In this document: piece after piece, positions 6,442-13,962 of the stretch | Layout of the letters: each line of letters starts with the position of its first letter | How positions within the stretch are numbered: position 1 is the first letter of the stretch | Assembly: GCA_018714005.1 (NCBI GenBank) | Contig: DVOA01000078.1 | Location: 1-21,067 of the forward strand | DNA length: 21,067 bases | Direction: 5' to 3' | Source: Spyradomonas excrementavium | GTDB lineage: Bacteria; Cyanobacteriota; Vampirovibrionia; Gastranaerophilales; Gastranaerophilaceae | Notes under the pieces: model-generated | Told to the model about the DNA's origin: nothing | Database searches by the model: none | Seen by the model: only the letters and a program-made list of their open reading frames with translations | Made by a program: the position numbers and the translations under genes

Positions 6442-8895
6442 CTAGAATTTTTTAAGGTTTGAATATGCGGCGTCAACAGCCTTTTTTCCCTGTTTTCCAA
6501 AATCGATAATGTACATAGTCGAAGAACCGATTTCTTTTATTTCTTCAATATGCCCGATTCCGAAGCGTTCATGGAAAATTCTGTCGCCTGCGGAAAAAGT
6601 TTTCCCACCGGAAGCTGAAGAGCCGGAAGATTCGGCGAGTTCACGCTCTTTGCGGCGTTTTTCCTCAAGCATGCGCTTAATAGGGTTGTCCTCAAGCAGT
6701 TTTTTGACTTTTTCTTCGTCATTTGCTTTGTTTTGCGCACTTTTAACAATAAAAGGCTCGCGTTTGTGCGTTACAGCGGGTTTTACGACTTTGCTGATAC
6801 TTTGTGTATTCTGGTAGGGTTTCGGGGCAACAAAACCTTTCCCGAACCCCGAAGACGGGCGCACATAGCCGGATTGGTCGGTTTTAATTTTTTCAACAGC
6901 GCTTCTAAAGGTCGCAGTTGATTGGGTGGTTTCTTCACTTACATGGCGTTCGGTGAGATTATCCGGAATTTCCTGCAAAAAGCGGCTCGGGCTGTAATAT
7001 CTTGTTTCGCCCCACATCTGGCGCCGTTTTGCGTAGGTAATCCACAATTTTTCCTCTGCTCTGGTGACGCCAACGTACATCAGGCGGCGTTCTTCTTCCA
7101 TTTCCGTATTGGTATTTAAAGAACGGCTGTGCGGGAAAATGCCTTCTTCCAGTCCGGCAAGAAAAATATTCTTAAATTCAAGCCCTTTTGCCGCATGGAG
7201 CGTCATAAGCGTGACGGAATTGTCAATATCTGCCGTTGCGTCCAAATCGCTGACCAGAGCAACCTGCGCAAGGAACTCGCCGAGCACATTTTCCGGTTCA
7301 TCAGGCTGAAATTCCCTCGCAACGTTAATCAATTCCTGCAGGTTCTCGATTCTTGACTGCGATTCTTCAGTATCTTCCTCTTTGAGCTCCCTCAAATACC
7401 CCGAATCCTCAATAACCGTCGCAATAAACTCCGGCAAAGGCAGCGCATTCTTCTTTTCGGCAAGCGAGGCGTAAAGGTTCACAAATTCTTTTAGTTTTGA
7501 CTTCGCTGCGGCCTTAACTTCCTCGTATGAATCAATATCGCTCATCACTTCAAACAGCGAAAGGTTATTTTCGTCCGCAATTTTTTCGATATTTTGGACA
7601 GTCGTATTTCCAATTGAACGTTTTGGCACATTTATGATTCTTTTCAAGCTCTGCGAATCATGCGGGTTGTACAAAAGCTTCAAATAAGCAATTAAATCCT
7701 TGATTTCCTTACGGTCGTAGAATTTCAGCCCTCCGACCATTTTGTACGAAATTCCGTTGGCGATTAGCGCTTCTTCAATGGCTCTGGACTGGGAATTTGT
7801 CCTGTAAAGCACCGCAATATCGCTCAAACGGTCAGAAATATCAAGAATTTTGTTTGCAATGTAATTTGCTTCGTTTGCTTCGTCCTGAGCCTCGTAAATT
7901 ACGATTTTTTCGCCTTTTCCTTTTGTGGAAAAGAGGTTTTTGCTTACGCGCTCGGTGTTATTGACGATTATTGCGTTTGCAGCGTCAAGAATCGTCGAAA
8001 CCGAACGGTAATTTTGTTCAAGTTTGATAAGTTTGGTATTTTTGAAATCCACCTGAAAATTAAGGATAATTTTGTAATCCGCGCCGCGCCAGCTGTAAAT
8101 CGACTGGTCAACATCGCCCACAACGCACAAACTTCTGTCCGAAAGCTCGGATTCTGCGCGATTATTGGCATAAATTGATTTTATCAGCGTATACTGGCTT
8201 ATGTTTGTGTCCTGAAACTCGTCTACAAGGATGTGAGTGAAGCGTTCGTGGTATTTTTGCCTTACTTCGTCGTTTGTGTTGAGCAAATTCACGGTTAAAA
8301 GCAGCATATCGTCAAAATCTATGGCGTTATTGGCAAGAAGCTGCTTTTCGTAATCCTCATAAATTTCAGAAATTTTTTGTGTGCGATAATCGCGCGCTCT
8401 GGTCGAAAATGTGTAAGCATCCTGCATTTTTGACTTGGCGTTGCTGATTGCGGCTTTTACAAGTTTGGGCTGATAGACTTTTTCGTCGAGATTTTGTTTT
8501 TTTATTGCCCCTTTAATCAGCGCCATTGAATCATTTTCGTCGTAAATTACATAATTGTTTGTCCAGACTTTTCCGTCGGGGCTTTTATAGTTTTCAATAT
8601 CAAATCTCAAAATTCTGCCGCAAATACTGTGAAAAGTGCCGACCCACATCTTTTTTACGACCTCTTCGCCGAGCATTTTGGAAAGACGCTCGCGCATTTC
8701 TTTAGCGGCCTTGTTTGTAAAGGTTACAGCGAGGATTTTGTAGGGGCTTACGCCGGACTTGACAAGATTAACGATTCTGCTGGTCAAAACCTTTGTTTTT
8801 CCGCTCCCTGCGCCCGCAAGCACAAGGAGGCTTCCGTATTTTTCAACAACGGCTTCGCGTTGTTTTTCATTTAGCTGCTGTAAAAACTCTTCCAT
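6442..8895 (-). CDS. pcrA: UvrD/PcrA-type DNA helicase
   Basis: Superfamily 1A 3'-5' DNA helicase of about 817 residues, which unwinds DNA in repair, plasmid replication and removal of stalled complexes. All motifs are present: Q motif LNEKQREAV, Walker A AGAGSGKT near residue 27, ILVDEFQDTN (motif II), GDVDQSIYSWRGAD (III), LEQNYRS (IV), TLMTLHAAKGLEFKNIFLAG (V) and EEERRLMYVGVTRAEEKL (VI). The C-terminal 55 residues, FSAGDRIFHERFGIGHIEEI onward, form the Tudor-like domain typical of PcrA, which contacts RNA polymerase. A 100-residue low-complexity linker precedes it. The start is uncertain: the ATG at 8895 fits the family's N-terminus but has GGGGAG almost touching it; TTG codons at 8904 or 8907 would extend it by three or four residues, and AGGA sits five bases before the 8904 one. 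It diverges from the DprA-like gene. Confidence 0.96.
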   Translation of the reverse strand: MEEFLQQLNEKQREAVVEKYGSLLVLAGAGSGKTKVLTSRIVNLVKSGVSPYKILAVTFTNKAAKEMRERLSKMLGEEVVKKMWVGTFHSICGRILRFDIENYKSPDGKVWTNNYVIYDENDSMALIKGAIKKQNLDEKVYQPKLVKAAISNAKSKMQDAYTFSTRARDYRTQKISEIYEDYEKQLLANNAIDFDDMLLLTVNLLNTNDEVRQKYHERFTHILVDEFQDTNISQYTLIKSIYANNRAESELSDRSLCVVGDVDQSIYSWRGADYKIILNFQVDFKNTKLIKLEQNYRSVSTILDAANAIIVNNTERVSKNLFSTKGKGEKIVIYEAQDEANEANYIANKILDISDRLSDIAVLYRTNSQSRAIEEALIANGISYKMVGGLKFYDRKEIKDLIAYLKLLYNPHDSQSLKRIINVPKRSIGNTTVQNIEKIADENNLSLFEVMSDIDSYEEVKAAAKSKLKEFVNLYASLAEKKNALPLPEFIATVIEDSGYLRELKEEDTEESQSRIENLQELINVAREFQPDEPENVLGEFLAQVALVSDLDATADIDNSVTLMTLHAAKGLEFKNIFLAGLEEGIFPHSRSLNTNTEMEEERRLMYVGVTRAEEKLWITYAKRRQMWGETRYYSPSRFLQEIPDNLTERHVSEETTQSTATFRSAVEKIKTDQSGYVRPSSGFGKGFVAPKPYQNTQSISKVVKPAVTHKREPFIVKSAQNKANDEEKVKKLLEDNPIKRMLEEKRRKERELAESSGSSASGGKTFSAGDRIFHERFGIGHIEEIKEIGSSTMYIIDFGKQGKKAVDAAYSNLKKF

Positions 8896-8996
8896 GCTCC
8901 CCAACAAATTCCTAGTATTTTTAAAGAATATATGATATTATTATGATAATCAAAAAATTTTGTGAAGTAAAATATTTAATTTAATAGGAAAAACGA

Positions 8997-9557
8997 ATGT
9001 CAGACGAGAAAGAAAAACAACCAACGATTATGGTTCCGGCAGATGATTTGGATACAGTTTCCGAGGAAGATGCAAACACAGTTGACCAGCTAGCTATGGA
9101 GCTTGCTACTATCAGGCAATCAGCTAAACGCATAGCCATCATAGGAAGCAGAAACCTGCCAATTACACATCAACAGTTGATAGAAACCATTTCAGCGGCA
9201 CTTGTTTCTCAGGGCAATACAATTATCACCTCCGGCGGCTCAAGCGGAACAAACGCAGCCGCAATCAGAGGCGCTATGAAGTCAAATCCTGACAAATTAA
9301 AGGTTATTTTGCCCCAGACTATCGGCCAACAGCCCTCTGACGTGCAGGATCAGCTCATCGGCGTTCCGAATATTATTGAACATGCGGACAGAGCGATGAT
9401 GACGCTCGCTGACGCAAGCAGAATTTGCAACAGAGAGATTATTGACGACTGCCAGCAGTTGATTTGCTTCCTTTCTCACACCTCAAACACGCTCCACAAG
9501 GCGATTGAGTACGCAAAAGAAAGCCACAAGGTTATTACTTCATTCTATTTAGACTAA
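8997..9557 (+). CDS. DprA/SLOG-family Rossmann-fold protein, cyanobacterial type
   Basis: 186 residues with one Rossmann-like domain of the SMF/DprA-LOG (SLOG) superfamily: strand RIAIIGSRNLP (about 45-55), the phosphate-binding loop IITSGGSSGTNAAAIRGA (77-94), strand KVILPQT (102-108), then ICNREIIDDCQQLICF and a C-terminal strand VITSFYLD. The order and wording match a conserved stand-alone protein of Cyanobacteria annotated as 'DNA recombination-mediator protein A'. It lacks the SAM-like and C-terminal winged-helix parts of full DprA, and the first 35 residues are an acidic, probably disordered lead-in. A role in binding single-stranded DNA or a nucleotide is inferred from the fold only. 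The ATG has AGGA seven bases upstream. It diverges from the PcrA helicase gene and ends in a clear terminator, so it is probably transcribed alone. Confidence 0.88.
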   Translation: MSDEKEKQPTIMVPADDLDTVSEEDANTVDQLAMELATIRQSAKRIAIIGSRNLPITHQQLIETISAALVSQGNTIITSGGSSGTNAAAIRGAMKSNPDKLKVILPQTIGQQPSDVQDQLIGVPNIIEHADRAMMTLADASRICNREIIDDCQQLICFLSHTSNTLHKAIEYAKESHKVITSFYLD

Positions 9558-9565
9558 TAAATGAC

Positions 9566-9593
9566 AAAAAGGGCCGATGACGGCTCTTTTTTT
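9566..9593 (+). terminator. Rho-independent terminator of the DprA-like gene
   Basis: AAAAAGGGCCG (9566-9576) and CGGCTCTTTTT (9581-9591) form an 11-pair stem with one G-U pair, an ATGA loop, and a T-run running to 9593. It begins eight bases after the stop codon. Confidence 0.93.
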
Positions 9594-9624
9594 ATACGGA
9601 CAGGCTTGTGGTAAGGTTAATATT

Positions 9625-10350
9625 ATGAACACGCTGAAAAACGACCTGCAAAAAACAGGAAAAATCTACAGAGAGCTGTTTTTAAAGGCTTCTCAGGCGA
9701 TTGATGCGAAGCTTTATGCTTTAAAAAAGAATTCTTTATGCAATCACTGCACAAAAAACTGCGGAATCGACCCGGAGAATCTTGATTTGTTCACAAAACT
9801 TCCGCCTGAATGCGGCATGCGTTTCTGGCAGGAGGCGGCTAAAAATCTGCTTGAAGACGGGATTTCCAAAGACATTCTGGAAAAAATTAACGAAATAAAC
9901 GCAAAACGCAATGATTCTCATTGCTCAATGTGCGCTTCCTGCTGTAATCTTGCGAGTTCAGAGTTCAGTTACGAAGAATTAAAGCAAAAAGCCCAAAACG
10001 GCGACAAATTCGCCGCAGAATTCGTCAGCATTTTTCTCCCGTATGAATCTGCGGAGGAAGCGGCAAAAATTTATCCCGATTACATCGCGCTGATAAAAGA
10101 ACAGTTTCCGGAGGACAAGAAAATAAGCTTTTATCACTGCCCGAAGGTCGGTTCTGACAATCTTTGCACGGATTATGAAAACCGGCCGCAGATTTGCAGG
10201 GATTTTCCCTCCAATCCGCTTGTTGTTTTCCCGCCCAAATGCTCGTATCGCAAATGGAAAGATGAGGTCGAAATTACAGCACTGCTTTTGCACGCCATGG
10301 TTGAGATTGTCGGATTTTATAAAGAAAAGCTGAACGAGGCGCTGGGATAA
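9625..10350 (+). CDS. YkgJ-type cysteine-cluster protein
   Basis: 241 residues with 12 cysteines. The family core is C-SMC-ASCC (C100, C103, C106, C107) followed by YHCPKV..NLCTDYENRPQICRDFPSNP (C172, C181, C191) and C206. This is the YkgJ/UPF0153 pattern, thought to bind zinc or an iron-sulfur cluster; its biochemical role is not established. The N-terminal region has four more cysteines, C39-x2-C42-x3-C46 and C63, which I do not know from the minimal family and which could form a second metal site. I start it at the ATG at 9625, with AAGG eight bases upstream. An in-frame ATG at 9577 lies in the loop of the preceding terminator and has no ribosome-binding site. Cytoplasmic: no signal peptide. 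It converges on the response regulator gene across a region of long hairpins. Confidence 0.87.
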   Translation: MNTLKNDLQKTGKIYRELFLKASQAIDAKLYALKKNSLCNHCTKNCGIDPENLDLFTKLPPECGMRFWQEAAKNLLEDGISKDILEKINEINAKRNDSHCSMCASCCNLASSEFSYEELKQKAQNGDKFAAEFVSIFLPYESAEEAAKIYPDYIALIKEQFPEDKKISFYHCPKVGSDNLCTDYENRPQICRDFPSNPLVVFPPKCSYRKWKDEVEITALLLHAMVEIVGFYKEKLNEALG

Positions 10351-10374
10351 GATTTTTTTAGTTTTTACAGGGGC

Positions 10375-10460
10375 GAAAAGCGTAAAGAATAATATTTTTC
10401 AAAACCTAACGGGCTTCGCCGCTTTAACGGTTTTTAAAAACATTATTCTTTACGCTTTTC
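10375..10460. repeat. Long near-perfect hairpin 1
   Basis: A perfect 19-base inverted repeat (10375-10393 with 10442-10460; core GCGTAAAGAATAAT) continues inward for 13 more bases with two mismatches, giving 32-base arms around a 22-base loop that contains GGC-TTC-GCC. No T-run follows on either strand, so it is not a simple terminator. It does not encode a protein. Confidence 0.85.
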
Positions 10461-10479
10461 TTTGGATGTTGAGGGTTGA

Positions 10480-10556
10480 AAAAACATTGGAAATTTATTT
10501 TTCGTCGCCTATGAGCGCAGCGAATCGAGCTAGAAAAATAAATTCCCAATGTTTTT
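10480..10556. repeat. Long near-perfect hairpin 2
   Basis: Arms of 24 bases (10480-10503 and 10533-10556; core AACATTGG and CCAATGTT) with a single mismatch, around a 29-base loop. The loop holds GCAGCGAA, close to the complement of the TTCGCCGC in the loop of hairpin 1, so the two could in principle kiss. The T-run on the 3' arm is part of the stem. Confidence 0.85.
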
Positions 10557-10566
10557 GATTTGAGTA

Positions 10567-10595
10567 AAAAAAGACCCCGATTTGAGGCCTTTTTT
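10567..10595. terminator. Bidirectional terminator between the YkgJ-type and response regulator genes
   Basis: Read on the minus strand: AAAAAAGGCCTC, loop AAATC, GGGGTCTTTTTT. This is a 12-pair stem with two G-U pairs, ending in T6-7, nine bases after the response regulator stop. The A-run and T-run are symmetric, so it can also stop transcription coming from the YkgJ-type gene. Confidence 0.9.
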
Positions 10596-10603
10596 GAAAT
10601 TTT

Positions 10604-11350
10604 TTAAGAAATTCTCTGGAACATATATCCGATTCCGCGTGCAGTAAGAATCAATTCAGGATTTGCGGGGTCGGTTTCGAGTTTTGAACGCAATCTTGAA
10701 ATATGAACGTCAACAACTCTTGTATCAATGCGATGATCCGGCGGATAAGCCCAAACATATTGAAGAATTTCGTTTCTTGAATAAGCTTGGCCGGAGTTGT
10801 TTACAAGAAGCTCCAAGAGGCTGAATTCCATACCTGTAAGGCGGATTCTCTCATTTTTTCTGAAAACCTGTCTTCTTGCTGTATCGATTTTTATATTTCC
10901 GGTTGTGATAACATTTTTTGTAACTTTTCCGGTAGATGGAGCGATTTCTCTGTTTGTTGTTCTTCTTAAAATGGTTTTTACACGGGCTTCAAGCTCTTTC
11001 GGGCTGAAAGGTTTAACAACATAGTCATCAGCGCCGAGCTCAAGGCCGGTAATTCTTTCAGAAACATCGCCTAACGCTGTAAGGATGATAATCGGAACAT
11101 CCGAAGTTCTGCGGACTTCGCGGCAAACGCCGTAACCATCCATTTTCGGCATCATAACGTCCAAAATAATTAAATCAGGATTTTCTTTATTAAACATAGC
11201 GACCGCTTCTTCGCCGTCAGCCGCTGTAACAACGTCATAGCCTATCATTCCGAGCCTTGTTTCAAGAATTCTTCTGATACTGGCTTCGTCGTCGGCTATC
11301 AAAATTTTTTGTTTTACTTCTTGTTCGGGAACTTCAGTGTTTGGGCTCAT
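10604..11350 (-). CDS. rpaB: RpaB-like OmpR-family response regulator
   Basis: 248 residues: a receiver domain (about 15-130) and an OmpR/PhoB winged-helix domain (about 150-248). The phosphoacceptor is D64 in IILDVMMPKMDG; D20 and D21 form the acidic pocket, with T91 and K113 the switch residues. The stretch from DDEASIRRILETR through LGADDYVVKPFSPKELEAR is nearly the wording of cyanobacterial RpaB, an essential regulator that binds HLR1 sites. The DNA-binding half ends DTRVVDVHISRLRSKLETDPANPELILTARGIGYMF. In Cyanobacteria RpaB pairs with the kinase Hik33/NblS; no kinase gene is in this window, so it is an orphan here. In a non-photosynthetic relative the regulon must differ, perhaps redox, stress or cell-envelope genes. 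The ATG has AGGA nine bases upstream. It diverges from thrS, apparently from an overlapping promoter. Confidence 0.9.
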   Translation of the reverse strand: MSPNTEVPEQEVKQKILIADDEASIRRILETRLGMIGYDVVTAADGEEAVAMFNKENPDLIILDVMMPKMDGYGVCREVRRTSDVPIIILTALGDVSERITGLELGADDYVVKPFSPKELEARVKTILRRTTNREIAPSTGKVTKNVITTGNIKIDTARRQVFRKNERIRLTGMEFSLLELLVNNSGQAYSRNEILQYVWAYPPDHRIDTRVVDVHISRLRSKLETDPANPELILTARGIGYMFQRIS

Positions 11351-11447
11351 TTTTCAATTCCTGCTTTCTTTTCCGGTTGTCTAAAAAAAATTTGTAATGT
11401 CACTTCAAATTAGCTTAACAATATTACAAATTATTGATTTTTTTTAA

Positions 11448-11476
11448 ATTATATTACAAGAATTTATAAATTGCAA
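11448..11476 (-). promoter_or_regulatory. Promoter of the RpaB-like gene
   Basis: On the minus strand TTGCAA (11471-11476), 17 bases, then a perfect TATAAT (11448-11453). ATTACAA octamers lie in the spacer (11453-11460) and again, exactly 30 bases away, at 11423-11430. A third copy, inverted, is at 11391-11398. They resemble single RpaB half-sites but lack the two-base spacing of HLR1; autoregulation is possible. Confidence 0.75.
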
Positions 11477-11499
11477 TAGATTTTTAATGGTGTTATAAA
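11471..11499 (+). promoter_or_regulatory. Promoter of thrS, sharing its -35 with the divergent gene
   Basis: The same self-complementary TTGCAA (11471-11476) is followed after 17 bases by TATAAA (11494-11499), preceded by TG to make an extended -10 (TGTTATAAA). A transcript from about 11506 would carry a 70-base leader. I see no T-box motif in it; GGG..CCC at 11508-11520 could make a small hairpin. Confidence 0.72.
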
Positions 11500-11576
11500 G
11501 GTATTAAGGGCTAGGTCCCCCGTGCACATTCACAAGGTTGGTGATTGAGTACAGATAAGAAAGAAAGAGGAAAAAG

Positions 11577-13523
11577 ATGTCAAACATTGAGGTAATTCTA
11601 CCCGACAATTCAAAAATCAGCGTAGAGGAAAACTCCACAGGTATGGATTTAGCAAAAAAAATCAGCGAAGGGCTAGCAAGAAACGCTCTCGCAATAGATA
11701 TTAACGGAGTCACGAAAAGCCTTACCACGACATTAAATAATAATGACAGGGTAAAAATCCTTACGGCAAAAGACCCTGAAGCGCTTCACGTAATGCGCCA
11801 TTCGACTTCCCACATCATGGCGCAGGCGGTTATCAGGCTGTTTCCGCAAGCAAAACTCGCTATCGGGCCGGCTATTGAAAACGGTTTTTATTACGATTTT
11901 GACCTTGAGGGGCACGCTTTTACAGAAGACGACCTTAGAAAAATCGAAGATGAAATGAAAAAAATTATCAAGGAAAAACACACCTTTGAAAAATACGTTA
12001 TCCCTGATGTTGACGCGCAAATCGCCGAATTCAAAGCACAGGGCGAAATTTACAAGGCTGAACTCCTTGAAGAGCACAAAAACGACAATCCGACGCTTTA
12101 CATAACAAAAGATAAAGACGGAAAACCCTGTTTTAACGACCTTTGCGCAGGCCCGCACATTCCTGACACTTCATTTATCAAAGCATTTAAGCTTTTAAAA
12201 GTTGCAGGTGCATACTGGCGCGGAAACGAAAAAAACAAAATGCTCCAGAGGATTTACGCAACAGCGTTTTTGACAAAAGAGGATTTGGACAACTATTTGC
12301 ATTTTCTTGAAGAAGCTGAAAAGCGCGACCACAGAAAACTCGGTACAAAACTCGATTTGTTCTCGGTAAGAGAAGAAATCGGCGGCGGTCTGGTTCTTTG
12401 GCACCCGAATCTTGCTGTTGTAAGAGAAGAAATCGAAAACTACTGGCGAACCGAGCACAGAAAACGCGGATACGTAATCGTAAATACTCCGCAAATTGCA
12501 AAATCCAAGCTCTGGGAGCTTTCAGGGCATATTGACCACTATCGTGAAAATATGTTCTTCATAGAAAAAGAAAATGAAGATGACGAACAGTTTATTGTAA
12601 AACCGATGAACTGCCCGTTCCATATCCTCATTTATCAGGCAAACCGCCACTCATACCGCTCTTTGCCCTTGAGAATGGCAGAGCTCGGAACCGTTTACAG
12701 AAAAGAAAAATCCGGTGCGCTTGCCGGCTTGACCCGCGTTCAGGGCTTTACGCAGGACGATGCTCACGTTTTCTGTACTCCGGAACAGCTTGTTGACGAA
12801 ATCAACGCCATTATTGACTTTGTTGCCGATACAATGGCAATTTTCAAGATGGATTTTGAAGTTGAGCTCTCAACGCGCCCCGAAAGCTACGTAGGCGAGC
12901 TTGAAAACTGGAACAGAGCAGAAGCCGGCTTAAAAGAAGCGATGGACAGACGCGGAATGAAATATGAAATCAATGAGGGCGATGGTGCTTTCTACGGCCC
13001 GAAAATCGACTTCAAAGTCAAAGACGCAATAGGCAGAACATGGCAATGCGCAACGATTCAGCTTGATTTCAACCTGCCTGAACGTTTCGACATCAAATAT
13101 CAGGACAAAGACGGCCTTATGAAAACTCCGGTTATGCTTCACAGGGTAATTTTCGGCTCTATGGAGCGTTTTCACGGTATTCTTATTGAGCATTATGCCG
13201 GTGCATTCCCGCTCTGGCTTGCTCCTACGCAGGTTGCGGTTGTTCCGATTACGGAAAAACATGCTGATTATGCGGAAAAGGTTTACAAAAAACTTTTTGC
13301 TGACGGAATCCGCGTAAACCTCGATGACCGCTCAGAAAGCGTAAATTACAAAATCAGAGAGGCAATTCAGGACAAAAAAGTGCCTTATGTTGTTGTAGTA
13401 GGCGACAAGGAAATCGAAAGCGGCTCCGTTGCAGTCAGAAAACGCGGCGAAGGTCCTATCGGAACATTTAAACTCGACGAATTTGCCGAAAAACTCAAAC
13501 AGGAAATCAAAGACAGAGTTTAA
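11577..13523 (+). CDS. thrS: Threonine-tRNA ligase (ThrRS)
   Basis: Class II aminoacyl-tRNA synthetase, 648 residues, full bacterial length, which charges tRNA-Thr. Domains in order: TGS (1-62); editing domain with RHSTSHIMAQA (H75, H79) and LCAGPHIPDT; the catalytic core with MNCPFHILIYQ, the motif 2 region MAELGTVYRKEKSGALAGLTRVQGFTQDDAHVF and the motif 3 helix with HRVIFGSMERF; and the anticodon-binding domain from APTQVAVVPI to the end. The zinc ligands Cys in MNCPFH, His in DDAHVF and His in LHRVIF are present, and the editing site looks complete. The ATG has AGAGGA six bases upstream. It ends in a strong terminator, with no infC or rpmI downstream as in many other bacteria. Confidence 0.98.
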   Translation: MSNIEVILPDNSKISVEENSTGMDLAKKISEGLARNALAIDINGVTKSLTTTLNNNDRVKILTAKDPEALHVMRHSTSHIMAQAVIRLFPQAKLAIGPAIENGFYYDFDLEGHAFTEDDLRKIEDEMKKIIKEKHTFEKYVIPDVDAQIAEFKAQGEIYKAELLEEHKNDNPTLYITKDKDGKPCFNDLCAGPHIPDTSFIKAFKLLKVAGAYWRGNEKNKMLQRIYATAFLTKEDLDNYLHFLEEAEKRDHRKLGTKLDLFSVREEIGGGLVLWHPNLAVVREEIENYWRTEHRKRGYVIVNTPQIAKSKLWELSGHIDHYRENMFFIEKENEDDEQFIVKPMNCPFHILIYQANRHSYRSLPLRMAELGTVYRKEKSGALAGLTRVQGFTQDDAHVFCTPEQLVDEINAIIDFVADTMAIFKMDFEVELSTRPESYVGELENWNRAEAGLKEAMDRRGMKYEINEGDGAFYGPKIDFKVKDAIGRTWQCATIQLDFNLPERFDIKYQDKDGLMKTPVMLHRVIFGSMERFHGILIEHYAGAFPLWLAPTQVAVVPITEKHADYAEKVYKKLFADGIRVNLDDRSESVNYKIREAIQDKKVPYVVVVGDKEIESGSVAVRKRGEGPIGTFKLDEFAEKLKQEIKDRV

Positions 13524-13543
13524 TTTCAAAATATCAACAAAGG

Positions 13544-13579
13544 AAAGCCGGCAGTTTATTATATCTGCCGGCTTTTTTT
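13544..13579 (+). terminator. Rho-independent terminator of thrS
   Basis: AAAGCCGGCAG (13544-13554) pairs with CTGCCGGCTTT (13565-13575), a perfect 11-pair stem with a 10-base AT loop, followed by a T-run to 13579. It starts 20 bases after the thrS stop. Confidence 0.95.
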
Positions 13580-13614
13580 GACCAAAAAACAATTATTAAA
13601 GTTTTTCGGTATTA

Positions 13615-13896
13615 TCAGTTTTTGTCAGACCTGATATTGAATAGATTGGAGAAAAATCCTAAAATTTCGTTCCCTTCAGCTTTCGGGGGCTGCGTGTTGA
13701 TACTTTGCATAACATCCGTTTCCGCGTCGTAGTTTTCGCTCCAGATATTGGAGGATTTTTGTACAGTTTCCATGTTTTGTGAGGAAAGAAGCTGCATGTC
13801 CTGAGGTATGTAGGCGCCTCTTGTCTTGCTTACGTAGTTGTAGCGTGCAAAAGGATTGTAATAGTTCGCCGGATTTATCATATTCATATTGCTCAT
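13615..13896 (-). CDS. Small hypothetical protein, 93 residues
   Basis: I do not recognise this protein. It is rich in Asn, Gln, Ser and Tyr in its first two thirds (MSNMNMINPANYYNPFARYNY...SSQNMETVQKSS), probably disordered, and ends in a short hydrophobic helix, NEILGFFSNLFNIRS. It has no signal peptide or metal motif. Support for a real gene comes mainly from a well-formed promoter directly upstream (TTGACT-16-TATAAA). That promoter ends six bases before the first ATG, with no ribosome-binding site, so translation would be leaderless or start at Met4 or Met6. It diverges from the Xer recombinase gene and converges on thrS past its terminator. A membrane-associated or protein-binding role is conceivable but unsupported. 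Confidence 0.62.
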   Translation of the reverse strand: MSNMNMINPANYYNPFARYNYVSKTRGAYIPQDMQLLSSQNMETVQKSSNIWSENYDAETDVMQSINTQPPKAEGNEILGFFSNLFNIRSDKN

Positions 13897-13902
13897 ACTT
13901 TT

Positions 13903-13930
13903 TTTATAATGAGGATTTTTTCAGAGTCAA
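13903..13930 (-). promoter_or_regulatory. Promoter of the 93-residue protein
   Basis: Minus strand TTGACT (13925-13930), 16 bases, TATAAA (13903-13908). Only six bases separate the -10 box from the ATG at 13896, so the mRNA would start at or next to the initiation codon. Confidence 0.65.
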
Positions 13931-13942
13931 AAAATGGGTTAA

Positions 13943-13962
13943 AAAAGTTAATAAAAGTTAAC
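13943..13962. promoter_or_regulatory. Tandem 10-base direct repeat between divergent promoters
   Basis: AAAAGTTAAT followed at once by AAAAGTTAAC, followed by ATTACAAA (13963-13970). A repeat of exactly one helical turn is how OmpR-family regulators bind. It lies between the promoters of the 93-residue protein and the recombinase, so one site could control both. The base match to HLR1 is only partial. Confidence 0.4.

Noticed and set aside
9577..9624. An in-frame N-terminal extension of the YkgJ-type protein starting MTALFLYG
   Set aside because: This ATG is the loop of the preceding terminator hairpin and has no ribosome-binding site; the ATG at 9625 has AAGG eight bases upstream.
10375..10556. 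The twin hairpins as integron attC sites, suggested by the nearby tyrosine recombinase
   Set aside because: The ends lack the RYYYAAC and GTTRRRY boxes, there is no cassette gene, and the recombinase is a Xer type without the integron-integrase insertion.
11507..11576. A T-box riboswitch in the thrS leader
   Set aside because: The leader is only about 70 bases and has no AGGGUGG.ACCGCG T-box sequence and no terminator or antiterminator pair.
12187..13262. Open frames on the minus strand within thrS, and similar antisense frames across the other long genes
   Set aside because: They overlap genes with full family motifs, have no ribosome-binding sites, and read as cysteine- or phenylalanine-rich nonsense.
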